Shown: piece after piece, positions 26,229 to 35,575 of the stretch
Numbering within the stretch: the stretch's first letter is position 1
Layout: the number at the start of each line of letters is the position of its first letter
Assembly: GCA_021292105.1 (NCBI GenBank)
Contig: CM037862.1
Span: forward strand, 5,994,765-6,058,764
Length of the DNA stretch: 64,000 bases
Reading direction: 5' to 3'
Source of the DNA: Anadara kagoshimensis
Taxonomy: Eukaryota > Mollusca > Bivalvia > Arcoida > Arcidae
Position numbers and translations under genes: made by a program
The notes under the pieces: model-generated
What the model was told of the DNA's origin: nothing
The model's input: the letters and a program-made list of their open reading frames with translations, nothing else
Databases searched by the model: none

Positions 26229-28805
26229 TTATATTCTATTGAGTAATCAGAAGATTTAATCCTGCAAATTGACACATATCAATATGGTACATACGTTTTT
26301 TTCCTGGCTTTTCATTAGGTTGTCCAAGGTCTGGGGTTGTGTCTATAAAAAATAAACATCAAAATAAGTATATCAGAGTAAGTAAAAAGTTTGAAAATAG
26401 GTAAATAGGTAACGAGGAAATAAGGATTCAAATTTTCAAAATGGCTGGCAGCGAACATATTGGTAATTCAATAAAGCTCAAAATGCGGTATGCACAACTT
26501 GTTTTATATCATCTCGATCAAGTTTCATCAAAATCACTTCAGTAGATGTTGAGTAGATATAAATATAAAATCTTCTGATAGATAAACGGGTACCAATAAA
26601 CACTAATGTCTCTTATCGGTGAATGCTGTCATATACTGTTGTTTGTTTTTTTATTTTGTAACTCAATACATTTTCAAAAAAGTATATTTTGGTATAATAT
26701 ATTTTAATCCTTTGGGTTTCTTTTCAACATCTGTTTTAGCTTCATAATTTTGGTCCAAGCACTTCTAATGAGGAATGAGGAATTATAGTCCGAAACGGCC
26801 TTCTAGTGCTGTAAAATAAAGACTGGTATAAAATGTAACATAAGAATACTATAGTCTGGTTTATCATTCAGGGGACTAATACATGTACTAACAATGATAA
26901 AAACAATGTAAACGTAATAAACATAATAAACACGTGTAATAAAAAACAAACATACTTATCCATGTCCGAATCACAATCTAGAAGCAAAGTAAAAACTTTG
27001 GAACTGACAAGTTAGGTTAGACACGTGAACTTCCACCTGGGAAATGAGGCCGGGTGCTCCGGAAGGGTAAGCACCTCCTGTTTAGCTAGCTACACCCGCC
27101 ACGTGTGTAATCAAAATTGTGTGAAAGGAACATTGAACTATGAGACGTCAAATATATTCAGGGCAATCATAATCATTTAATTAATAATATATATTTTTGA
27201 AATTTATGATCAGTGTTTATGATTTTGATAAGTATTGTAACGGACTTTCCTAACCATAAAAATGTCAGGAATAAACCAGGCAGCCGACCTGTGAAACCAT
27301 TGCATTCATTTATTTGGAACTTTATTTTATATCGTTTCCCAAAACATTTAGTTTCCCTAAGGGTATAGACGCTTTGAATGTAAATGGTGTCTACACCTGG
27401 GTCAATATCGAGCGGGTTTTAAACTTTTAAAACAAGGTCCAAGCATTGAGTTAAACTTTCTTGTCGACATATAGCTATATTAAATAACTAACCGGAGATT
27501 TTGACCAAACCTGAATTCATGCGTATGTTTGACAATTTCAGCATAAGCAAAAGCGTGTTCCATTTTTTCGAACATTCTTGTCTGCCCAGGTATAATTTGG
27601 AGCACGCTTTTGCTGTAAAAGAAAACAATTTATAACTTAAACTATATTTTACTATTAAGTCATAATTGTTTTTATCAGGTGCATCAACAGAATTTGTATG
27701 CATACTGCAAGGCATTGTGGGTTTAAATCCTACATGTTCTTGGGCTCACAATGGCACAAATCCCTATATTGCTGTTTGTTGTTTAAAGACAAACTAGAGA
27801 CGTGCTTATTTGTTCCTTTTCAACAGTTTGTATTTAGCAAACAGGTTCATGTATACATAATAATAACCATTGTAAAGCTCTCCTAAGATTTATACAGGAG
27901 TTCAATTACAAGTTGTGTCACAACACAATTTTTGTTTATTTACATTGCAAAACAGGCTCGAACAGTATCCAAAACATTGAAGAACCAAATCAAAAACCTA
28001 GAATTTTGCGATGGCTCATTTATAATTTTAACACTTGTTTCCTTTTCACGGAATACAGACATAACAAGGCAGGTATGTTTGGGTTCAGTTATGTCATGAA
28101 CATCTGCTACTTTATCGATTAATGTCCAGATGATAGGCTTCAGTTATTAATATTAACACATTGCTATATTTAAACATTTCCAAAATGTGACAAAAGGAAA
28201 TAGACTACTCACTATATTGATAATTACACGAACACTCGAAAACTAAGACATATATCCCTTATGCAAAATATTTTAACAGCTAAATTTGGTTAAATATATT
28301 TTAGTGTCATTTTGGTCCTTTGGTTATTTATTCAACACCTTGAACAATTTTGGTTTCACAATTTTGTTCTATGAGTACTGCTGATGAGGACTTATATTCC
28401 AAAACGACCGTCTAGTGCTGTAAAATTAACACTGACATATTATGTACATTGCTTTAAAACTATTTATTTTTCTACATTAAAAATTAAAATAAACTTTCTG
28501 GTTGCAATAACTTGTCCGACGAAATACATAAATAATTAACTATAACATGATATATAACGGGTATATTGACCTAGGCATACAAAATGGTTGATAGATAGCG
28601 TTTTATTACCTGTATATTGCTTACAGGTATTTGTTACAGGTAACTAAAATAATTCAAATTAATTGATGGTTATATTACCTGTACAGATATGAAAAGTTAA
28701 GTTATTTGTCAAAATCGTAAATTAACCACATCAATACTTACTGGAGGCGTAAATTAATCTCAAAATGCTAAAAACAAAAATAACATAGGCGATACAGACA
28801 TCCAT
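16123..28805 (-). CDS. Putative type I transmembrane signalling receptor, split gene
   Basis: I do not recognise a named family. The gene is assembled from splice sites and phases: exons 28805-28742, 27612-27511, 26342-26295, (21183-21151 possible), 20392-20354, 20074-20045, 19236-18901, 18362-18098, 17247-17166 and 16453-16123. Every junction before the transmembrane exon is phase 1 and the last is phase 2, and the phases fit together. The order is signal peptide, short linker exons, a Cys-rich domain of about 112 residues, a Thr-rich stalk, a single transmembrane helix, then a cytoplasmic tail with tyrosine and proline motifs. This is the layout of a small cell-surface signalling receptor. 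The Thr-rich exon breaks frame in this assembly, so the gene is either damaged here or mis-assembled. Exons 2 and 3 are the least certain. No transcript evidence is available. Confidence 0.6.
16740..16870. repeat. Possible SINE-tail fragment in receptor intron
   Basis: Contains GGAAACCGGAGTATCCGGAG, the same signature as the SINE at 46690-46940. No clear head is present. Confidence 0.35.
17166..17247 (-). CDS. Receptor transmembrane exon
   Basis: 82 nt bounded by TTTCAG and a GTGAG donor. It encodes DLLIGSLGALTGVTLLYSVI followed by ITVLYFRR: about 22 hydrophobic residues then a basic stop-transfer. It leaves AG, which joins the G of the tail exon to make Arg, confirming the splice. Confidence 0.8.
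17297..17480. mobile_element. MITE family B, copy 1
   Basis: Left end CTGTCGAATGTTTAACACC, right end TTTAAACTTTCGACAAG as an imperfect inverted repeat. About 184 bp, no coding capacity. A second copy with similar ends and length lies at 21357-21543. Confidence 0.55.
18098..18362 (-). CDS. Receptor Thr-rich stalk exon with broken frame
   Basis: Acceptor TTTTCTAG and donor CAG/GTCGGT. It begins in frame as NAPHPSMTVTCVEETTTTST with further Thr runs, a mucin-like stalk, but reaches TGA after about 48 codons. The adjacent frame then carries more Thr-rich sequence (VTTRQKETTSSSTMESTTKL). The frame required by the transmembrane exon (GLVGIAQCPAES) is the third one. The length of 265 nt is 1 modulo 3, although phase 1 is needed on both sides. 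Indels in a low-complexity exon, assembly error or real decay are all possible. Confidence 0.5.
18901..19236 (-). CDS. Receptor Cys-rich extracellular domain exon
   Basis: 336 nt, phase 1 to phase 1, acceptor TTTTTTCCAG, donor GTATGT. About 112 residues with LHMCQGGSVTQ at the start, CKCSVLIVAG, SPGYNGCGSE, ITCLGG and RYCYRLD at the end. Six cysteines and alternating beta-like stretches resemble a CUB-like or other small secreted beta domain. I cannot assign a family. It is the best coding evidence for this gene outside the tail. Confidence 0.7.
20045..20074 (-). CDS. Receptor 30-nt linker exon
   Basis: Bounded by ATTACAG and GTAAGT, phase 1 on both sides. Encodes TKCPTGGTP, a short Pro/Thr linker with one Cys just before the Cys-rich domain. 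Confidence 0.6.
20354..20392 (-). CDS. Receptor 39-nt exon
   Basis: Bounded by ATGACAG and GTAAGC, phase 1 on both sides. Encodes RMQGSSVIVCLS. Short symmetric exons like this can be skipped without changing frame. Confidence 0.55.
21151..21183 (-). CDS. Possible 33-nt symmetric exon
   Basis: Acceptor TTTTGAG and donor GTAAGTG, phase 1 on both sides, encoding SKMDSSAYAY. It is included only because size, phase and donor fit the neighbouring mini-exons. Confidence 0.3.
21357..21543. mobile_element. MITE family B, copy 2
   Basis: Left end CTGTCGAACGTTTAACACT, right end AGTGTTTAACTTTCGGTAC. The length is almost equal to copy 1. Confidence 0.55.
22013..22039 (+). repeat. Poly(A) run
   Basis: 27 A in the intron, possibly a retroposon tail. 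No element body is recognised next to it. Confidence 0.8.
23052..23097 (-). ncRNA. Degenerate hammerhead ribozyme motif 1
   Basis: Stem I AGCACTA pairs perfectly with TAGTGCT. A GAAA box, a very short stem III and the GTC cleavage triplet are present. The CTGATGAG box is decayed to CCAATAAG, so cleavage is not expected. Confidence 0.7.
23266..23491 (-). mobile_element. Complete 226-bp Penelope-like tail insertion with target duplication
   Basis: The insert is flanked on both sides by GACTTTCAGTAGTG (23252-23265 and 23492-23505), a 14-bp target-site duplication inside the retrozyme-like repeat. It starts at the shared edge and is truncated near GACGTCAAATAT. This shows the dispersed tails are insertion events truncated at the 5' end of the parent element. 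Confidence 0.85.
23561..23609 (-). ncRNA. Degenerate hammerhead ribozyme motif 2
   Basis: AGCACTA stem I strand, CTAATGAG (one change from CTGATGAG), stem II region ending CCGGC, intact CGAAA box, GTC triplet. The 3' stem I strand is TTGTGCT with one mismatch. Confidence 0.7.
24020..24420 (-). mobile_element. Penelope-like tail with end of reverse-transcriptase ORF
   Basis: The longer tail copy includes, on the minus strand, KLLTQGYCKPRRIGTLKKFY followed by GRHHSIVDKF. This is the C-terminal signature of the reverse transcriptase seen more fully at 36930-37745. It confirms the sense strand is minus and that the tail is the 3' untranslated end of that element. Confidence 0.8.
24810..25500. 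repeat. Large imperfect palindrome, arms about 330 bp
   Basis: The left arm (for example GCATAGAAATTAACGATAAA at about 24835 and AATATTTATGTATATGAG) reappears reversed on the right (TTTATCGTTTAATTTCTATG at about 25443 and the ATACATAAATATTACAC block). The centre near 25140 has the arms TTTGCTATATAATAAAA and TTTTATTATATAGCAAAA around about 25 bp. It looks like a decayed foldback element inside a receptor intron. No coding capacity. Confidence 0.8.
26175..26225. repeat. (TA)n microsatellite
   Basis: A pure TA run of about 50 bp next to the 48-nt receptor exon. Confidence 0.95.
26295..26342 (-). CDS. Receptor 48-nt exon
   Basis: Acceptor TTTTTTATAG and donor GTATGT, phase 1 on both sides. Encodes TTPDLGQPNEKPGKK, a hydrophilic Pro-rich linker. 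Confidence 0.5.
26758..26810 (+). ncRNA. Degenerate hammerhead ribozyme motif 3
   Basis: AGCACTT pairs with TAGTGCT except at one end. CTAATGAG is followed by a duplicated GGAATGA segment that lengthens stem II. The CGAAAC box is intact and the triplet is TTC. It is preceded by the shared CATAATTTTGGTCCAAGC leader. Confidence 0.65.
26938..27160 (-). mobile_element. Penelope-like 3'-tail fragment
   Basis: Same block order as the 226-bp insert at 23266, ending at the same GACGTCAAATAT truncation point. Confidence 0.8.
27511..27612 (-). CDS. Receptor 102-nt exon
   Basis: Acceptor TCTTTTACAG, donor GTTTGG (weak), phase 1 on both sides. In the frame set by the signal-peptide exon it reads KACSKLYLGRQECSKKWNTL and onwards. 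A second frame is also open across it (KSVLQIIPGQTRMFEKMEHA), so the reading frame, and thus membership of this gene, is uncertain. Confidence 0.4.
28374..28419 (+). ncRNA. Best-preserved hammerhead ribozyme motif
   Basis: Stem I AGTACTG/TAGTGCT pairs over seven positions (two G-T wobbles). The CTGATGAG box at 28381-28388 is intact. Stem II is GGA/TCC with a 7-nt loop, stem III is minimal, and the GTC triplet is at 28410-28412. The only core defect I see is AAAA in place of GAAA at 28401-28404. This is type I topology with a very short stem III, as reported for Penelope-like elements and retrozymes. Confidence 0.8.
28742..28805 (-). CDS. Receptor first exon: signal peptide
   Basis: ATG at 28805 opens MDVCIAYVIFVFSILRLIYA: a short N-region, a hydrophobic core and an A-S cleavage-like end. 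A strong GTAAGT donor follows in phase 1. This is the 5'-most coding exon I can support for the minus-strand receptor. Confidence 0.65.
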
Positions 28806-29559
28806 CTTGTGTACTGAATAAGCTAATTAGATCTTGTAGTCAGTGGAATGGTATAACATAATCTCTGTCATTAAAGCCGTATAAAAACCAGTCCGCAGCT
28901 CTCATATTTCCAGACACGTGGTAAAATCACTTGCCAATGAAATATGTATAGAACGCTTTTAGCAGTTAAGAATGAATACCGTTTTTAGCAGCCAAATTCT
29001 GGAAGGTTGCAAAAGTATACATGATCTGTGACGTAAAAATGAAATTAATCTCTAATCAGTTTTAGCTTGAATAAAAAAATAAAATCGGTATTAAATTCCG
29101 CAAACAGTTCTAGTTTCCAAAGCGCAATTAAAATTTGATACTTTTAATACATGTATAATTAATTTTTTCTCAAGAAGATAGTTTATCGACAATAATAACT
29201 TAAACCCAGGAAATCAGGAAATCTTGATTTTATGCCTTCACTTTAAAAATACCCTTGTACCATTTTATTATTATTACTTTTTAAATTTTACGTCTACATT
29301 TTGTCCTCCGTTTTATTCCAACACATACACACATCCTTCGAAATTTACTAATAATTGCTAACGGAACATAAAACCGACATCAGCCTATTAAACTAATGGT
29401 TTAGGACCTCTGATTTCAATGTACAGTTTATTAATATGTTTATCATGATTGCACTTCGCATGTAGGAAGATAGTAAAGAAACATCATTTTAATAATCAGG
29501 ATAGATCCACCTCTGTAGTGCTGTAGGTTGTACCCGTCATTAATTCCACCCAATGTAAG

Positions 29560-29700
29560 CAACTAGTGTCAAGAACAGTCATACTTATCCATATCCAAAT
29601 TACAATTCCAAACTTTGAAACTGATCAATAAAGTTAAACACTTGAACTTCCATCAGGGAAGTGAGCCGGGTGATCCAAAAGTGTAAGCAAAGGCAAGGTA
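29560..29700 (-). mobile_element. Diverged Penelope-like tail fragment
   Basis: CATACTTATCCATATCCAAA, then ACTTCCATCAGGGAAGTGAG and CCGGGTGATCC. Shortened between blocks. Confidence 0.6.
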
Positions 29701-29981
29701 AGAGATTAACAGGACTGAAGGTTGTATACGTTCCGTCAGCCATTTGTTGGTGCTGTTTTATAACCTTTGATACATGTACTTATGTATATGAAAGTGTATT
29801 AATAAGACATTAAACATGACCATTGTAATTTTTTTCAATATACTGATAAAGGAAAAGGATTTTAACAGCTTTATATACTAAAACCAGGTGATACCCCAAG
29901 TTTGCAATAACGATTTCCTAGAAATAACAATTTAGAAACTAGATTTTTGAAATGTAATAACATATTCCAGATTAAATATTT

Positions 29982-30020
29982 TGGACTAGACGGCCATCTC
30001 GGAACCTCATCAGTAGTGTT
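29982..30020 (-). ncRNA. Degenerate hammerhead ribozyme motif 5
   Basis: CACTA/TAGT stem I remnant, intact CTGATGAG, stem II reduced to GGTTCC, GAGA in place of GAAA, GTC triplet present. Confidence 0.6.
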
Positions 30021-30359
30021 TGGTCCAAAATTATGAAACCAAAATGGTTTTCTAGATGTTGAAAAGATACCCAAAGGGTCAGAATTTATTTTACCAAAAG
30101 CCAAGGAAATAATTTGCATGAGGGAATATATCTTAGTTTTTGAGGAATTTCAAATTTTAACAAGCAGCAAATTTAGACAAATGTATATTTCTGACAACAA
30201 TACACATTGTTAATACGAAAACAAGCAGGATCAAATCGTACACGTTGAAAAATAAAGTCCTGCTTTGTATTTGGACTCAATTATAGTCTCAATTATGACA
30301 CCAACGAAAGGCTACATTATGACGATTAATAAGTATGATGCCTCTGTATAAAAAATTGC

Positions 30360-30490
30360 CCAGGATATAGTTCTTACCCTTCTGGAGCACCCGGCCTCAC
30401 TTTTCTGTAGAAAGATTATGCGTTTAACTTAATTTGTTAGTTTTCAAAGTGTTTACTTTGCTTTGGGATTGTGATTGCATCCCAATCGAG
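30360..30490 (+). mobile_element. Penelope-like tail fragment, opposite orientation
   Basis: TTACCCTTCTGGAGCACCCG, GCCTCACTTTTCTG and CTTTGCTTTGGGATTGTGAT are the reverse complement of the other tails. It is the only clear copy in this orientation. Confidence 0.7.
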
Positions 30491-30712
30491 GCAAGGTAAA
30501 ATTTCAATTGGAAATATGTATTGTATATGCCCTCAAGCACATTACAGACTGCAACATACCATCGATAGAATGTGAGGTTTTGACGAACAACATTTTCAGT
30601 ATATCCGTTTTAAAAACACCATAAGCGTTAACGACATAGTTATGTTTTTCTACTATTAAAAAAAAGTAACCTATCCAGTGACGTGTATAACTTCAAAAAT
30701 ACCTTTATTTTA

Positions 30713-30775
30713 GTCAAAAACAAACATACTAATCCATGTTCGAATCACAATCCAGAAGCAAAGTAAAAACTTTAG
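30713..30775 (-). mobile_element. Very short Penelope-like tail
   Basis: Only the terminal 60 bp (AACATACTAATCCATGTTCG, AATCACAATCCAGAAGC). Strong 5' truncation. Confidence 0.7.
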
Positions 30776-30966
30776 GTAATATAAAAAAATTCGTTTTCTA
30801 TTGACTGTTACTATGGTAAAAATAATGAAATGCATTAGTTTAAACATGCATAATATATACTGCACGAATTAATAGCATTGTCCGTTTCACTTTCTTATGT
30901 ATGCATCCCTAATCATTCAAAAACACATTGTCATGTTTTTTACAATAGGTACACTTAACTGACATT

Positions 30967-31370
30967 CTACAAACAAACATACCAATCCATGTCCGAAGCA
31001 CAATCCAGAGGCAAAGTAAAAACTTTGGAACCTACAAATTAGGTTAGACATGTGAACTTACTCCAAATTAAGCAAATTAAGTTAAACGCATGACCTTTCT
31101 ACAGAAAAGTGAGGCCGGGTGCTCCGGAAGGTAGGCAACTCTTGTTTAGCTAGCTACGCCCGCCACGTGTGTAATCAAAGTTGTGAGATAGGGACATAGA
31201 ACTATGAGATGTCAAATATATCTAGGATAGTCCTGTACGCAGAGACATCAAACTTCTCAACAGTACTGTGATGATGGTCAGAAAACTTTTTGAGGGCCTT
31301 GATAAGCCTAGGCTTGTAATATCCCTTGGACAAAAATTAATTTGCAAGCAGCTATATTAGAGAATTAAAT
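30967..31370 (-). mobile_element. Penelope-like tail with C-terminal RT coding remnant
   Basis: The minus strand at about 31210-31345 reads FLSKGYYKPRLIKALKKFSD, then HHHSTVEKFDVSAYRTILDI, in an open frame. It aligns by eye with the pseudogene at 36960-37080 and the copy at 24240-24360. An internal duplication (AAATTAAGCAAATTAAGTT) sits near 31060. Confidence 0.75.
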
Positions 31371-32120
31371 AGATTAATTAAAGGAGAAGGCTGTTTAATC
31401 GTATAAACATTATAATAATAAACATATTTTATATTTTAATAAAGCTACATAAACAAGTCTAGACAAATCTCTGTGTAAACTGAAACATTCACAAAATAAA
31501 TTGCTTCAACATTCATAGAATGAATAATAACGGTTTTGCCAATCACAAAACTGATTGCAATCGTCTATAACAAATTTTTCTCCGTTATGAAGAGTTCGAA
31601 TGTATATTTTAAAATACGCTTACACTAACTGTTGATGTTTAAAGACATAATTGCACAACGAAAGAGAGTCTTTGTGTAATTATCATACACGAACCTTGCA
31701 TGACAATATCATATAGGTTTGTTTCGGTTTTATTTGAATTCAAATAGCGAAAATGGAAGTTACGAAATGAATTATGAGTCTTTTTAAAAATGACTTAATC
31801 AAGTCTAGTTAAGTTTTTGTGTAAAATAAAACATTCCAGAAGTTTATAAGGCCACACTGAAAAATCTTCCAACAATGATAGAATGGATTAGTTTACTGCA
31901 TTGTCAAACAAAGTAAAAAATGGACAACCAAAGACGAGAGCCAAGATGTAATCATCACATGTACACTAATCCCTTGCACGATATAAATATCATCTAGGTT
32001 TTGGCTTAATTAATTTGTAAGAATTCAGATACTGATAGTTTTCATGACAAATAGTGGTTACGAAATGAATTATGCTGCTGATTTTATTTATGCGTTTGGT
32101 GCACTAAAGACCCGGAACTG
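31371..32120. other. 3' flank of TRIM/NHL exon
   Basis: AT-rich, no gene or known repeat seen. Presumed 3' UTR and spacer. Confidence 0.4.
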
Positions 32121-33134
32121 TCAACTTTGTACACTAAATTTGACGACCGAAACCTTACCGTCTTTACAGCCTACCCATAAACAGTCATTCCTGTCCATTG
32201 CTGCACAAAGAGGATAATGAACTTTCTCGTGCTGTGTCATGATAAACTGAATAAACTGACCCTCTGAGTTCAGTAGATGGACACAGTGGTTCCAATAATC
32301 AAGAGCAATAATTTCTCCCTGTTTATTGTTTGTTAAGCCATATGGACAGAACTTACACATGGCTTCTTTCCTTTGAGAACCAGAATATCTGAATTTTAAA
32401 TTCCCAGCCTGATCCACACAAGTAACACAGAAAGCATCAATGTCAGCAACGCAGATATCACTATTTGCATTTTCTGTCACTCGATAGGGGTGTAAAAACA
32501 AGGGTTTTCCCTTTTCATCAAATTCAAACACGCCATTGTTGTGCTCCCAAATTGACCTTTTAAAAAGCTTCCCGCCATTTTTATCTACAGCACAAACTAG
32601 AAACCCCCCTTCTTCCATGCTGCATATACCGCGCGTGTTTAAAGGTGAAATGTTAAAGACGACTTCAATTTTACCTTTTGGTGTAACTTTTTTCACAGTA
32701 TGTCCCATGTCACTTGCAAGAAGAATTTCCCCAGTATTCGTAACAGCAGTGTGAGAAATTCTTTCAGAGAAAGACACGTGTCTCCTTTGTTTGCCGTCAC
32801 GTGTTAACAAAGTCATTTCTTTGGAACCAAAACAATTGACCCATGCAGAATCAGTGTAAATCGGTGCTATGGAGGCAATGGCCGTCAGTGTTGTCGAAAG
32901 TGGCCAGATTCCCATCTCGGACTTAAAGTTAAATCCGGAAATGAAATCCAGAGTTGTTGAATCATTCCGCCGTTTGGAAGATTTCCGAAAACTTTTTCTG
33001 GATCTTCTAAATTCAATCATTTTTCTATACTTAATTCCACATCCATCAGACGATGCCATGCTGCCCGCAGTTGATTTCAATTGGTCAAACGTGTCGTCTC
33101 CCTGTTGTGTAATTTCACGGAGTTGTCTGTTGTG
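32121..33134 (-). CDS. Last exon of a TRIM-type NHL/beta-propeller protein
   Basis: An open frame of about 338 residues from an acceptor-like TTAG at 33135-33138. It enters with LREITQQGDDTFDQLKSTAG, which looks like the end of a coiled coil, so an upstream RING/B-box exon is expected. The basic stretch is followed by a propeller with NHL-like blades: GEILLASDMGHTVKKVTPKG, GFLVCAVDKNGGKL, HPYRVTENANSDICVAD, GEIIALDYWNHCVHLLNSEG, DCLWVGCKDGKVSVVKF. This matches the C-terminal halves of TRIM2/3/56/71-like proteins, greatly expanded in bivalves. Such proteins are often ubiquitin ligases or RNA/innate-immunity regulators. I found no upstream exon within 3 kb, so either a long intron or an isolated retro-fragment is possible. 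The first ATG in the exon is at 33059. Confidence 0.8.
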   Translation of the reverse strand, partial: HNRQLREITQQGDDTFDQLKSTAGSMASSDGCGIKYRKMIEFRRSRKSFRKSSKRRNDSTTLDFISGFNFKSEMGIWPLSTTLTAIASIAPIYTDSAWVNCFGSKEMTLLTRDGKQRRHVSFSERISHTAVTNTGEILLASDMGHTVKKVTPKGKIEVVFNISPLNTRGICSMEEGGFLVCAVDKNGGKLFKRSIWEHNNGVFEFDEKGKPLFLHPYRVTENANSDICVADIDAFCVTCVDQAGNLKFRYSGSQRKEAMCKFCPYGLTNNKQGEIIALDYWNHCVHLLNSEGQFIQFIMTQHEKVHYPLCAAMDRNDCLWVGCKDGKVSVVKFSVQS

Positions 33135-33139
33135 CTAAT

Positions 33140-34339
33140 TTTTAAATGATAACAGAGGTAAAGTACACTTCTTGTACATAATATGCAATGATAAACTAAT
33201 AAATATAGGTTGAATGTGATAACATTATGAATCATAGATTATGATAGTTAACTGAAGGTGAAGGATGAATAACAATAACAATATTATTAAACTATCGTCT
33301 CACCGCATATCACAAAATATGAACACGTAGTGGTTAAGACACAAAACCAAGTTCTAGTCGTCCATTTACATCAAATTAAATTCCGTTGTTTTGGTCACTT
33401 TTCTTTTCTAGTACAACTATATTGGATACATAACTGGAAATTAATTGACATTTATTTGAAAAAAAAAACCGATACCTTAAAACATACACTTGACAACAGT
33501 CAACGCAACGAATTATAGAAATAATAAAGCTAAAAATACAAGAAAGAACCTCAATGGAAATAGAAAGACATAGTTAACATACAAATATCTTGGAGAGGGG
33601 AGAGAGTCATGATAACAAGTATGACACTTATAAGTATAGGCAGTAATTTTGATTAATTTCACAGCTATTTAAAAAAAACGCAATGCCTTTTAAGTAATTT
33701 TTGATGAATGACATTCGTATCTGTTGACAGTTTCCTTAGACACCTTTTATGTAACAAATCTTTGTAAAAAAAATTCAGCATACTGTTAGGTAATCCAACA
33801 TTTATTAACTTATAAACACATCTGGTATAGATATCCTTATCTTAATGCTTTTTAAACAGAGCTGATTGAAAATTTTAATGTTGCACACGTAGAGTTATAT
33901 AATAATTATTGCATTAATGTCAAGAGGATTTTATTTTTATTGTACAACCCCTTATTCCTATCGTGACAGGAGCTACCATGTTCTGTTAAATTTAGTACAT
34001 GTATTTTATCAGCAAATTTACATAATTTTATATCTACGTTACGTGTCTGTTACATTGCCTTGTGCATTAAATGATAAAACCTCACGTGAGGTTTATATAA
34101 TTAGTAATATATTTAAAAATATCAAACAAAATATAGACTTTAAAATGACCCAACATCAAACAAATTGATAACAAATTAACAGTTATGATAAAATAAAGGT
34201 TGAATGTAAATTACTCATATCTAAGTCAATGTTACTCATATCAGTACTTCTCTAGATTAGAGCACTATTACATGTACTTGTAATAATATTTATATCATTC
34301 ATTATTAGGCCACTGATGTAGCAAATACTATGAACTTAT
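33140..34339. other. Spacer upstream of the NHL exon
   Basis: I searched the minus strand for Cys/His-rich RING or B-box coding and found none. No repeats recognised. Confidence 0.4.
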
Positions 34340-34385
34340 CAGTAACAAACATACAAATCCATGTCCGAATAACAATATATAACTA
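34340..34385 (-). mobile_element. Minimal Penelope-like tail
   Basis: Only AACAAACATACAAATCCATG and TCCGAATAACAAT remain. Confidence 0.5.
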
Positions 34386-34859
34386 GAGATTGTAAAAGTT
34401 TATTCGAGTGTTTTAAAGAGTTTTCTTATGGGAGAGGCATAATATCAAAAGGGGCATGTTTATTTTTATTTTTTGGTATTTTAAAACGCAACGAAATGCG
34501 CATTTACATTCCCATAGATAGGGTCTTTAAACCGAACTATATATATAGCGCCAATCTATTTCAACACACTCGTTGCGTCCAAAAATGGGTACGTTCTGAT
34601 AGGGTACGTTATGGCATTGGTACGTTTTGTCCTACATCCGTACAGATCTATTACTTAATTAAATTGTTCAGTTATAAGATTTTATGCTCGAGTAGAATTT
34701 TTTGACGATCAATAATCGGATTAACTCATAGACGAAAGCATTGGCTTGGTATAATTAAAGTGTCATAACCAGCTTATGTCCATTCGGAATTGGTTTCCCC
34801 CGTATTCAACTACGTATTTAGTTACGCAATTTACACCCACCCACCTTCAAGATAAAGAA

Positions 34860-35070
34860 AATGAACACGTTTAGTATATCTACAAATATAACAGATTATT
34901 GGTACCAAATTTCATCCAAATCTATCAAGCCCTTTCCGAGATCTGTATCAGCCTATATATGTACCGTGGATCTTGAGAGAAGAACAATAATAGGAATAAT
35001 AATAATAATAAGAAGAAACAGAACGAAAACAATATGATTCCCCACCTTCGGTGGTGGGGAATCATAATAC
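34860..35070. mobile_element. Dispersed non-autonomous element ending in a hairpin
   Basis: The body TTTCATCCAAATCTATCAAG, CCCTTTCCGAGATCTGT and an ATA-rich GAAGAAACAGAACG stretch precede a perfect 13-bp hairpin at 35034-35065 (ATGATTCCCCACC and its complement, TTCGGT loop). A terminal hairpin after a short non-coding body resembles known invertebrate repeats. The class is not assigned. Confidence 0.5.
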
Positions 35071-35427
35071 ATTCGCTGATTTTTCTTACATAAACTTATT
35101 AACAAGAATAAAGTTTACATTTCAGTAAACTAGAATAGCCTGTCAACCTCAAGTCATATCTAATTCTGTTTATTGTGACGTCAAAGAAGCCGAGGCTAAA
35201 TACAGTGAAGGAATGAAATGATGTAAAAGAAGGTAGGACTAAAGGCCCTGAAAGGATAAGTGGCGCTGTTCCATTCACTGACTAAACCAGCAGATGAGAA
35301 ATGAAAACCAGTACATTGAATATTATTAGATTCGTCTTTTGCAATTCTAAGCAGAAATGTCAACGAATAATTTTGTAAATCTAAGAAATAATTTTCAATT
35401 TTTTGTGATTTACGGGGATATGTACAA

Positions 35428-35575
35428 TAAAACATAAACATACTGATCCATGTCCGAACCACAATCCAGAAGCAAAGTAAAAACAAGTTAGGTTAAATAC
35501 GTGAACTTCCACCAGGAAAGTGAGACCGGGTGCTCCGAAAGGGTAAGCACCTCCTATTTAGCTAGCTACATCCGT
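35428..35575 (-). mobile_element. Penelope-like 3'-tail fragment
   Basis: AAACATACTGATCCATGTCC to GGGTAAGCACCTCCTATTTA, with the usual block order. Confidence 0.7.

Noticed and set aside
28374-28419. Claim of an active hammerhead
   Set aside because: The GAAA box reads AAAA, so I call it degenerate and not functional.
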